From contig JAHBXY010000018.1 of NCBI GenBank assembly GCA_019636275.1, forward strand, positions 17,280 through 81,279: a stretch of 64,000 bases of DNA, written 5' to 3'. Positions within the stretch are counted from its first letter, which is position 1. Every line of letters begins with the position of its first letter. Positions 18,449 to 25,365 of this stretch are shown piece by piece. A program made the translations under genes and the position numbers. The notes under the pieces were generated by a model. The model was not told the origin of the DNA. It saw only the letters and a list, made by a program, of their open reading frames with translations, and ran no database searches. Source of the stretch: Planctomycetota bacterium. Lineage in GTDB: Bacteria; Planctomycetota; J058.

Positions 18449-20374
18449 TCAAGCCACTGGCGCCGGCTGCGCCGTGGGGCTCTGGTGCGAGTCCGACGTC
18501 GGTCCGCCCCGCTTGTAGTCCGGTAGGACCCGCGAGAGCTCGCTCCGCACGTCCTCCGCGGACATGTCCGCGACCGTCTCGAGCCGCTCGATCGCGGCGG
18601 CGAGCTCGCTCCAGCCGCGCGGCTCGCCGCGCCCGACGAAGATCTTGGGGTGCCGGGTGCGGTCGGCGTGCTCGTCGGCCCGCGACAGCTCCTCATGCAG
18701 CTTCTCGCCGGGGCGGACGCCCGAGAACACGATCGGGACGTCCCGGTCGGGCACGAACCCCGACAGGCGGATCAGGTCGCGCGCGAGGTCCACGATCCTC
18801 ACTGGTTGGCCCATGTCGAGGACGAAGATCTCCCCGCCGTGTCCCATGGAGGCCGCCTGCAGGATCAGCTGGCAGGCCTCGGGGATCGTCATGAAGTAGC
18901 GGGTCATCTCGGGGTGCGTGACGGTCACCGGCCCGCCGCGCGCGATCTGCTCCTGGAAGATCGGCACCACGCTGCCATTCGAGCCGAGGACGTTGCCGAA
19001 GCGCACGGTCACGAAGCGGGTCTTGCGGCTCCGGGCGGCGAGCGACTGGACGTAGAGCTCGGCGATCCGCTTGCTCGCGCCCATCACCGAGGACGGGTTG
19101 ACCGCCTTGTCCGTCGAAACCAGGACGAAGACGGACACCCCGTGTTCGCGCGCCAGGTCGGCCAGGACGCGGGTCCCGCAGACGTTGTTCTTGATCGCCT
19201 CGCCGGGGTTCCGCTCCATCATGGGCACGTGCTTGTGCGCCGCCGCGTGAAGGACCACCGCCGGTCGGACCTGGTCGAAGAGGCGCTCCATGCGGGGGAC
19301 GTCGGAGACGTCTGCCATGCGCGGCTCGATCACGAGCTCCGGGGCGCGCTCGCGCAGCTCGCGCTCGATCAGGAACAAGGAGTTCTCCGCCCGCTCGACG
19401 AGGACCAGGCGGGCCGGCCCGAAGCGCGCCACCTGACGGCAGAGCTCGGCGCCGATGCTCCCGCCCGCGCCGGTGACCATGACGACCTCGTCGCGCACGA
19501 CCTCCGCGATCGCGTCCTCGTCGAGCTGCACGGGCGCTCGCCCGAGGAGGTCCTCGATCGAGACCTTCCGGATGCGCGTGAGGTTCACCTCGCCGCCGAC
19601 GATCTCGTAGAGTCCAGGGATGATCTTCGGCGCGAGGCCGGCCGTCTCGCACTCGCTGGCGATGCGCCGGATCACCTGGCCGGGGGCGTTGGCGATCGTG
19701 ATGAGCGCCTGCTCGACCTCCTGCTGGTCCTTGATCCGGCCCAGGTCGGCGATCCGGCCGAGCACCGGCAGGCCGTGGACGAGCGTGCCCGCCTTGAGCG
19801 GGTCGTCGTCCAGGAAGCCGACGGCCTCGATCCCCAGGTCGGGCCGGGCGCCCACCTCCTTCGCCACGAGGAACCCGGCCTGCCCGGCGCCGATGAGGAT
19901 GGTCCGCCTGGCGCGGAGCCTCGGGCGCCTGAGCTGCCGCGTCTCGGTCCGTTCGGCGAGGAGGCGCCGGATCACGCGGACGCCGGCGATGCCCAGGTAG
20001 GCCAGCACGGCGTCGATCAGGATCACGCCATACGGGAGGACGGCCAGCTTGGCCACGGCCGACCCTGGCTCGAGCGCGCCGGCCATCAGGCGCATGCTGC
20101 CGAGGAGGGCCGTGCTGGCACCGATCGCCAGGCCGATCCGCTGCGCCTCGCGCAGGCCGACGTAGCGCCACGCGAAGCGCGGGACGGCGAAGGCGAGGAG
20201 CGCGCCGTACTGCAGGACGAGGACGACCGGCCAGAGGACGACCGCCCGCTTGACCATCTCCGCCGGCACGGTGCCGTCGAAGCGCAGCAGCAGCGCCGCC
20301 ATCAGGGCGACGCTGAGCACGGCCAGGTCGATGGCGACCTGGGTCCCTCGATTGAAGACGAGGCGACTGGCCAC
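18449..20374 (-). CDS. Membrane-bound nucleoside-diphosphate-sugar 4,6-dehydratase (PglF/WbpM/CapD family)
   Basis: A 641-residue protein of normal WbpM/PglF length. About four N-terminal transmembrane helices (residues 10-130) precede a first Rossmann-like domain (TILIGAGQAGFLVAKEVG). The catalytic extended-SDR domain has the NAD site VMVTGAGGSIGAELCRQ near 300, HAAAHKHVPMMERNP, and the catalytic segment STDKAVNPSSVMGASKR near 415, where the SDR Tyr is replaced by Met as in this subfamily. The reaction is C4 oxidation and C5/C6 dehydration of a UDP-HexNAc, feeding the 14556-15683 aminotransferase. The start is GTG 20374. The antisense frame across this gene is open but is a composition artefact. 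Confidence 0.93.
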   Translation of the reverse strand: MASRLVFNRGTQVAIDLAVLSVALMAALLLRFDGTVPAEMVKRAVVLWPVVLVLQYGALLAFAVPRFAWRYVGLREAQRIGLAIGASTALLGSMRLMAGALEPGSAVAKLAVLPYGVILIDAVLAYLGIAGVRVIRRLLAERTETRQLRRPRLRARRTILIGAGQAGFLVAKEVGARPDLGIEAVGFLDDDPLKAGTLVHGLPVLGRIADLGRIKDQQEVEQALITIANAPGQVIRRIASECETAGLAPKIIPGLYEIVGGEVNLTRIRKVSIEDLLGRAPVQLDEDAIAEVVRDEVVMVTGAGGSIGAELCRQVARFGPARLVLVERAENSLFLIERELRERAPELVIEPRMADVSDVPRMERLFDQVRPAVVLHAAAHKHVPMMERNPGEAIKNNVCGTRVLADLAREHGVSVFVLVSTDKAVNPSSVMGASKRIAELYVQSLAARSRKTRFVTVRFGNVLGSNGSVVPIFQEQIARGGPVTVTHPEMTRYFMTIPEACQLILQAASMGHGGEIFVLDMGQPVRIVDLARDLIRLSGFVPDRDVPIVFSGVRPGEKLHEELSRADEHADRTRHPKIFVGRGEPRGWSELAAAIERLETVADMSAEDVRSELSRVLPDYKRGGPTSDSHQSPTAQPAPVA

Positions 20375-20491
20375 GTGTCCCCCCGGGCTGGCCGATGTCG
20401 CTTGTACGACAGCGGGCGCCGTGAACGCAACGCCGACGGGGGAGCAGCTCGGGGAATCAGGGCTCCTCTGATGGACGAGGTCGACGCTCCG

Positions 20492-21658
20492 TCAGGGTCC
20501 CGCAGCCTCTCGGCCGGAAGCCTTCGCGAGGGCTCGGGCGAGGCGGAGCGCCTGTCGACGGACGGGGCTCTCCGTCGACCACTCGGCCTCTGTAGGCGAG
20601 AGGAGCGCGCCAACGAGCTCACGAGCGCGGGCGAGATTGCCGGAGCGGAGCAGCACGAGCCAGGCGCGACGGCGCCGCGGCTGGTCGTCGGCGAAGACCG
20701 ACCGTTCGTACCAGCCGGCGGCCGCGCCGGCGAGGCGGTCGGCGGCGCAGGCGGCGAGGGCGGCCGCCGGGAGCGGAGCGCCGAGGAGCGCGTGCGCGAG
20801 CAGCAGCCCCGCCCGGAGGAGGTGCTCGCAGCCCGTCTCGACCGCGGTCCGCTCGAGGCGACACCAGTCCAACCCGCCGCGTCTCACGAACAGGGCGACG
20901 TCGACGATCCACCGCAGGCGCGACCAGGCGTGCCGGCAGCCGTGAACGCACAAGAAGAGGAAGTGGTCCTCCGGTCCCAGCGTCCGGACCGTGTGGCCCT
21001 CGACGACCGCGGTCTCGGCGCGCCTCCAGAGCGACTCCGGCGCGTCACCCAGAGGGCCGTAGGGCGGAGTGAGGCGCCAGTGGAGATCGACGTTGATCCG
21101 TCCACTCCGCTCGAACACGCTCTCCTTGCCGAGCGCGACGCAGCGCGCCTCCTGCCCGCTGGGCATGCGGTGTCGCTCGCCATAGCCGAGGCCCATGAGC
21201 GCGCGCCGGGCGCGGACGACGTCCTCTGGCCGGACGAGGAGATCGAGGTCGGCGCAAGGCCGAAGATGGCCCGCCGCCGGGTGGAGCCGTTCGCCCAGGG
21301 CGGGCCCCTTGAACGAGAGCGCGTCGATGTCCGCAGCGTGAAGCGCGCCGAGCACCGTCCCGAGCTGGGCGGCCCGATGCAGGTGCTCGGCCGCGGCCTG
21401 GAACGACTCCGCCTTGAGCGCCGCGCGGGCGCGGGCCGGGAGCGCGTCCGTGCCCCCGAGGGCGGCGCCCACCAGCGCCAGGACGCCGTGCTCGCGGCCC
21501 ACCGCGTCCACGACCTCCCAGGGGGCTGCGCGCGCGAGGTCGAGCGCACGGCTCGCGTCCGGCAGGGCCTCGGACACGAGCAGCCGGGCGCAGCGCACGA
21601 CGAGCTCGCGCGCCGCGTCCCGATCCTCCGCGACCCGTGGCGCGCCGTCGTCGAGCAC
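20492..21658 (-). CDS. Lasso-cluster nucleotidyltransferase family protein (PF14907-type)
   Basis: A 388-residue protein of the uncharacterised nucleotidyltransferase family. The diagnostic segment near residues 110-145 contains LSFKGPALGERLHP, then RPCADLDLLVRPEDV, whose Asp-x-Asp would bind metal. LHWRLTPPYGPL and HFLFLCVHGCRHAWSRLRWIVDVALF follow. Members recur in lasso-peptide clusters that also carry an HPr-kinase-like kinase. From memory, one such enzyme (pseudomycoidin cluster) modifies the phosphorylated C-terminus of the peptide. Here it is divergent from the B2-B1-C-A-K genes across a 97-base gap, which suggests shared regulation. The exact donor is unknown. Confidence 0.85.
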   Translation of the reverse strand: MLDDGAPRVAEDRDAARELVVRCARLLVSEALPDASRALDLARAAPWEVVDAVGREHGVLALVGAALGGTDALPARARAALKAESFQAAAEHLHRAAQLGTVLGALHAADIDALSFKGPALGERLHPAAGHLRPCADLDLLVRPEDVVRARRALMGLGYGERHRMPSGQEARCVALGKESVFERSGRINVDLHWRLTPPYGPLGDAPESLWRRAETAVVEGHTVRTLGPEDHFLFLCVHGCRHAWSRLRWIVDVALFVRRGGLDWCRLERTAVETGCEHLLRAGLLLAHALLGAPLPAAALAACAADRLAGAAAGWYERSVFADDQPRRRRAWLVLLRSGNLARARELVGALLSPTEAEWSTESPVRRQALRLARALAKASGREAAGP

Positions 21659-21700
21659 GCGATCAACGTATCCGCGCGCGGCGCGCCGACAACTCCGCCG

Positions 21701-21729
21701 TTCCCTGGTCAGGGTGGCTGCTTTATGCT
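21701..21729 (+). promoter_or_regulatory. Possible promoter for the lasso operon
   Basis: In the 97-base gap between the divergent nucleotidyltransferase and B2 genes there is a TTCCCT (21701-21706) and a TATGCT (21724-21729) spaced by 17 bases. The -10-like box matches TATAAT at four of six positions; the -35-like box is poor. The position suits transcription of B2-B1-C-A-K. Without transcript data this remains weak. Confidence 0.25.
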
Positions 21730-21755
21730 GTCGACCAGGCGTGGGGGAGTTGACG

Positions 21756-22181
21756 GTGCTCGGCAGGCTGCGACACGTGTACGACCGGGCGCGCCGGGCG
21801 GGGCCCGACGGGCGGCTGCTCCTCGCGGAGGCGTTCGTCGCCTCCGTCGTCGTGCGCGCCGCGCTCTCGGGCCTGCCCTACGCCGCCGCCGCGCGCGTGA
21901 TCACCCGCGCCCAGCCGCTCATCGGGCGACGCCCACGTGAGCCACGACGGATCGTGTGGGCCGTGCGCGTCGCCGCCGCCCGCGTGCCCGGAGCCACCTG
22001 CCTGGTGCAGGCGCTCGTCGGCCAGGCCCTCCTCGCGCGCTCGGGGCGATCGTCCGCCGTCCGCTTCGGCGTGCGCCGCGGCGCGGCGGGCGTCGAGGCG
22101 CACGCCTGGCTCGAGCACGAGGGCAGCGCCCTCGTCGGCGCGGACGAGCGCTATGCGCCGTTCGAAGGAGTCCGCGCGTGA
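21756..22181 (+). CDS. Lasso peptide biosynthesis B2 protein (leader peptidase, transglutaminase-like)
   Basis: A 141-residue cysteine protease of the PF13471 (transglut_core3) family that removes the leader of the lasso precursor. The triad is visible: Cys82 in PGATCLVQAL, His116 in VEAHAWLE and Asp130 in GADERYAPF, with the spacing expected for this family. GLPYAAAARVI upstream is typical too. I chose GTG 21756 because GGGGGAG (21743-21749) lies six bases before it; GTG 21741 and TTG 21750 are in-frame alternatives. It overlaps the B1 gene by four bases (GTGA), consistent with the split B1/B2 organisation. Confidence 0.93.
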   Translation: MLGRLRHVYDRARRAGPDGRLLLAEAFVASVVVRAALSGLPYAAAARVITRAQPLIGRRPREPRRIVWAVRVAAARVPGATCLVQALVGQALLARSGRSSAVRFGVRRGAAGVEAHAWLEHEGSALVGADERYAPFEGVRA

Positions 22182-22480
22182 CCGCGAGGGGCGTGACGCT
22201 GAGCGATCGCGTGACCCCGGCCGAGGAGGTCCTGTTCAAGGAGCTCGAGGGTGAGGCGGTCTTGCTCCACCTCGACGTCGGCCGGTATTTCGCGCTCGAC
22301 CCGGTCGGGACGCGGATCTGGGCGCTGCTGCGCGAGCGCGAGGGCGACCTCGCGGCGGTCCTCGACGGGATCCTGGCCGAGTTCGACGTCGCCCGGGAGG
22401 AGGCCGCGCGCGACCTCCTGGCGCTCCTCGACGAGCTCGTCGCCGAGCGGCTCGTCCGGGTCCAGACCCCGCCGGCGTGA
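22178..22480 (+). CDS. Lasso peptide biosynthesis B1 protein (PqqD-like RiPP recognition element)
   Basis: A 100-residue PqqD-family protein. The N-terminal beta strands include VLLHLDVGRYFALDPVGTRIW, the hallmark of RRE domains, followed by three helices (AAVLDGILAEFDV, AARDLLALLDELVAERLV). In lasso systems B1 binds the YxxPxL motif of the leader and presents the precursor to B2 and C. AAGGAG at 22165-22170 lies seven bases before GTG 22178, so the start is well supported. The stop overlaps the cyclase start in a GTGA. Confidence 0.93.
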   Translation: MTARGVTLSDRVTPAEEVLFKELEGEAVLLHLDVGRYFALDPVGTRIWALLREREGDLAAVLDGILAEFDVAREEAARDLLALLDELVAERLVRVQTPPA

Positions 22481-24246
22481 GCGGCTTCCTCGCGCTCGTG
22501 GGCGAGCCGGCGGCGCTCGCGTCCCCGGACCTCGCCTCGACCCTCCTCGGGCTGGCCCATACGCGTCCTGTGGACCTCTGGCGCGGGGGGCACGACGTCC
22601 TGCTCGCGAGCGGCCCCAACCCGGCCGACGTGGCCCTCGGGCGGGTCGAGGACCTCCAGCGGGGGCGCCTCGTCGTCGCGGTCGACGCGCGGCTCGACGC
22701 TCGCGATGACCTCCGGGCCGCGCTGCTGGCCGCCAACCAGCAACCTGCCGCGGGGGCGAGCGACGCGGCGCTCGTGGCGCATGCCTGCGAGGCCTGGGGC
22801 CCCGCCTGCGTCGAGCGCCTGCGCGGCGACTTCTCGTTCGTGGCCTGGGATCCGGCCCGTCGCGAGCTGTTCGGGGCGCGCGACCCGTTCGGCGGGCGGC
22901 CGCTGTTCTACGCCGAGGTCCAGGGCGGGCTGGTCGTGAGCAACGCCATGTGTCCCGTCTCCGAGCACCCGCTCGTGTCGGACGACCTCGACGAGCTCTG
23001 GCTCGCGGACTTCGTCCTGCTCGGCGAGAGCCTGCGCCCGGAGGCCAGCGTGTTCGGCGCGGTCCGCAGACTTCCCCCTGGGCACGCGCTCCTCGTCCGC
23101 GACGGGGGCCTCCGGTCGGTCCGACCCACCTTCGCGCTCGACCCGGTCCCCCCGCTCCGCGGGGACGAGGGCGAAGTGCGCGCGCAGGTCACGGCGGCCC
23201 TCGACGCGGCGGTGCGCGACCGCCTGCCCTCCGATCGCCTCGGCGTGCTCCTGAGCGGGGGCCTCGACTCGCCGCTCATCGCCGCCCTCGCCCGCCGCCT
23301 CGCGCCGGCCCTCGACATGCGCGGCCACTTCGTCCACTTCGAGCGCCTCATCCCCGACGTCGAACCCCCGTTTGTGAGGCGGGTGGCCGATGCGCTCGGC
23401 GTGCCGCTCCGGTCGGTGGCGGCGGATGATGTCGGGCTGTTCGATCACTGGGAGCACGGGAGCGCCTTCGAGCCGACCCATGGGCTCGACCTGGGGATCG
23501 CCGCCCTGGTGGACCCGGGGCTCGTCGAGCACGCGCCCGTCGCGTTCACCGGCCATCCCAGCGACGCGCTGCTCATGCCCGACCCGCTGCCGCTCGCCGC
23601 CTGGCACGACGGCCTGCGCGCGACCTTGCGCGGCTTCTGCGCCACCTGGCAGCGCTGGAGATTCCGCCCCTCCCTGAGCCTCGCGTGGGCATGGCGCCGC
23701 CTCCGGCCCGGGAGCGACGAGGAGCCCTTCCCCGCCTGGCTCGACCCTGAGGTCGTCGACCGGCTCGGCCTGCGTGAGCGCTGGAGGGTCGGCCGTCGCG
23801 ACCGGCCGCCGCTCCCAGGCCGGCGTGGCGATGCCCGGGCGTACGTCCGTGGCCCGGTTTGGGCCACCATGTTCGAGCAGCGCCACTCGTGCGCGACCGG
23901 CCTCGCCCTCGAGTTCCGCCATCCTCTCTTTGATCTGCGGGTCGTTCGGGCGCTCCTCGGGCTTCCCTCGCTGCCCTGGTGCCAGCGAAAGGCGGTCTTC
24001 CGCGACCTGGGACGAGTTGCGGGGCTGCCCGAAGTGGTCGTTCTACGGCAAAAGGCCCCGCTCGCGGGTGACCTCCTTCAGGCCCTAGCCGACCAGGAGC
24101 ACGCATGGCCACCCGCCGTCGTGCCCCCGCTCGCCGGGTGGGTACGGCCCGGTAGGCGCCCGAGCTCTCGCGCCCACCTCGAGCCATGGATCCGGCTCGT
24201 CGATGCGGACCGATGGCTCGCGCTGTCTCGCGTGGCCGGCGAGTGA
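22477..24246 (+). CDS. Lasso cyclase (asparagine-synthetase homologue, lasso C)
   Basis: A 589-residue AsnB-like ATP-dependent ligase. The N-terminal glutaminase-like domain begins MSGFLALVG and lacks the catalytic Cys2 of true asparagine synthetases, as expected for lasso cyclases. The synthetase domain has the PP-loop LLSGGLDSPLIAAL near residues 260-270 and the C-terminal LEFRHPLFDLRVVRALLGLP and VVLRQKAPLAGD motifs. It would adenylate the core Asp9 side chain and close the ring onto the core N-terminus. An unusual point is that the AsnB glycine-rich SGxGGDE region reads TGHPSDALLMPD. The precursor gene follows after 36 bases. Confidence 0.92.
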   Translation: MSGFLALVGEPAALASPDLASTLLGLAHTRPVDLWRGGHDVLLASGPNPADVALGRVEDLQRGRLVVAVDARLDARDDLRAALLAANQQPAAGASDAALVAHACEAWGPACVERLRGDFSFVAWDPARRELFGARDPFGGRPLFYAEVQGGLVVSNAMCPVSEHPLVSDDLDELWLADFVLLGESLRPEASVFGAVRRLPPGHALLVRDGGLRSVRPTFALDPVPPLRGDEGEVRAQVTAALDAAVRDRLPSDRLGVLLSGGLDSPLIAALARRLAPALDMRGHFVHFERLIPDVEPPFVRRVADALGVPLRSVAADDVGLFDHWEHGSAFEPTHGLDLGIAALVDPGLVEHAPVAFTGHPSDALLMPDPLPLAAWHDGLRATLRGFCATWQRWRFRPSLSLAWAWRRLRPGSDEEPFPAWLDPEVVDRLGLRERWRVGRRDRPPLPGRRGDARAYVRGPVWATMFEQRHSCATGLALEFRHPLFDLRVVRALLGLPSLPWCQRKAVFRDLGRVAGLPEVVVLRQKAPLAGDLLQALADQEHAWPPAVVPPLAGWVRPGRRPSSRAHLEPWIRLVDADRWLALSRVAGE

Positions 24247-24271
24247 TAGCATGACTAGCTGCACGTGGTTC

Positions 24272-24276
24272 AGGAG
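24272..24276 (+). promoter_or_regulatory. Ribosome binding site of the lasso precursor gene
   Basis: AGGAG lies six bases upstream of ATG 24283. It is one of the clearest Shine-Dalgarno sequences in the window. It supports translation of the small precursor ORF independently of the upstream cyclase gene, whose stop is at 24246. Confidence 0.75.
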
Positions 24277-24282
24277 ACGACG

Positions 24283-24429
24283 ATGGCCCCCACCGACCCG
24301 ACCGCTCGGCGCCCATATCACCGCCCTCACCTCATGCGACTGGGCGATGTCGCCTCGCTCACTCAGTCGGTTGGCGCGAACGCCGCGCCCGATGGCGGAG
24401 CGGCGCCGAACAACATGATCAAGTCCTGA
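24283..24429 (+). CDS. Lasso peptide precursor (lasso A)
   Basis: A 48-residue ORF. The leader (residues 1-28) contains Tyr12-x-x-Pro15-x-Leu17-x-x-x-Gly21-x4-Leu26-Thr27, exactly the lasso leader consensus YxxPxLxxxGxxxxLT bound by the B1 protein. Thr27 is at position -2, so the predicted core is Ser29-Ser48 (20 residues). The ring segment SVGANAAPD ends with Asp at core position 9, allowing a nine-residue macrolactam from Ser1. The tail GGAAPNNMIKS ends in Ser, the residue type that lasso kinases phosphorylate at the C-terminus. It lies between the cyclase and kinase genes with a strong ribosome binding site. Ser at core position 1 is less common than Gly. Confidence 0.92.
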   Translation: MAPTDPTARRPYHRPHLMRLGDVASLTQSVGANAAPDGGAAPNNMIKS

Positions 24430-24475
24430 ACCGGACCCAACTCAAACCCCGACGGCGAGTCAGCGTCGCGTGACC

Positions 24476-25363
24476 ATGTATCGCGCGTTCGGGCTGGACC
24501 TCCGCTGCGCGGAGCCGCTGCCCTGTGGGCCTGCGACGGAGCGCTTGGACTCGCCCCCGCTCGCAGTCGTCAGCGTTCAGTCGGACCCGACGAGGGCCGA
24601 GGGGAGCTTCGGCGACCTCGTGCTGGAGTATCCGGACGGGTATCACTTCAGGATCGCCCCCGCCGGAGACAGGATCGTGGCGCGCTGGCCGGACGACGCC
24701 ACGTTCGAGGACGCGAGCTGTTACCTCCTCGGCCCCGTCCTCCGGTTCGTCTTGGGCCTCCGCGGCGTTCCCTGTCTTCACGCCAGCGCCGTCGACGTCG
24801 ATGGTGGAGCGATCGCGCTTGCGGGCGAGTCCGGCGCCGGGAAGTCGACCACGGCCGCGGCCCTGGTACGCGCCGGCGCGCGGCTCCTCACCGACGATAC
24901 GGTCACCCTGGTGCGTTCGGGAGAGGACGTGGTCGTCCACCCTGGCTACGCCGGTCTCCGGCTCTGGCCGGATGTGACGGCCGCGCTCGGTGGGCCGGGC
25001 GTCGAGCTCCCCCGCGTCAGCCCGGGCTGGGACAAGCGCTTCCTAGCAGCGGAGGGGCGCGCCTTCGACCTGCGTCCGGTCCCCTTGCGCGCGATCTACC
25101 TGCTGGGAGACCGGCGGACCGCTGGTGCGCCCTGCATCGAGGCGCTGAGCGCGCGCGATCGGCTGCTCGCGCTGCTGCAGCACGTGCGCGAGGAGGGCGC
25201 GAAGGGGCGAGCCGGCTGGGCGCGCGCGTTCGAGGCGCTCGCCGCCCTCATCGAGCGGATACCGGTGCGGCGACTGATCCCGCACGCCGACCTGGACCGG
25301 TTGCCGGCCCTCGTCGACCTCGTGCTGACGGAGGCGCGCCGGCCGGACGGGCCCGAAGTCTGA
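24476..25363 (+). CDS. HPr-kinase-like lasso peptide kinase
   Basis: A 295-residue protein of the HPr kinase/serine-kinase-like family found in lasso clusters (for example the paeninodin kinase family). The P-loop GESGAGKSTTAAAL starts near residue 118, preceded by CLHASAVDVDGGAIALAG. LLTDDTVTLVRSGEDVVVHPGYAGLRLWPD follows, with its Asp-Asp metal/base region. Established members phosphorylate the C-terminal Ser of the precursor; here the precursor 47 bases upstream ends in Ser48. ATG 24476 was chosen; GTG 24470 is possible. Two bases separate its stop from the methyltransferase start. Confidence 0.88.
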   Translation: MYRAFGLDLRCAEPLPCGPATERLDSPPLAVVSVQSDPTRAEGSFGDLVLEYPDGYHFRIAPAGDRIVARWPDDATFEDASCYLLGPVLRFVLGLRGVPCLHASAVDVDGGAIALAGESGAGKSTTAAALVRAGARLLTDDTVTLVRSGEDVVVHPGYAGLRLWPDVTAALGGPGVELPRVSPGWDKRFLAAEGRAFDLRPVPLRAIYLLGDRRTAGAPCIEALSARDRLLALLQHVREEGAKGRAGWARAFEALAALIERIPVRRLIPHADLDRLPALVDLVLTEARRPDGPEV

Positions 25364-25365
25364 GC

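Noticed and set aside
21659..21755. Second lasso precursor in the divergent gap
   Set aside because: No ORF here carries a YxxPxL motif or an acidic residue at a ring-forming position.
18650..21940. Plus-strand open frame of 1096 codons across the dehydratase and nucleotidyltransferase genes
   Set aside because: It lies antisense to two well-supported genes, is Arg/Asp/His-rich with no domain motif, and follows from high G+C codon bias.
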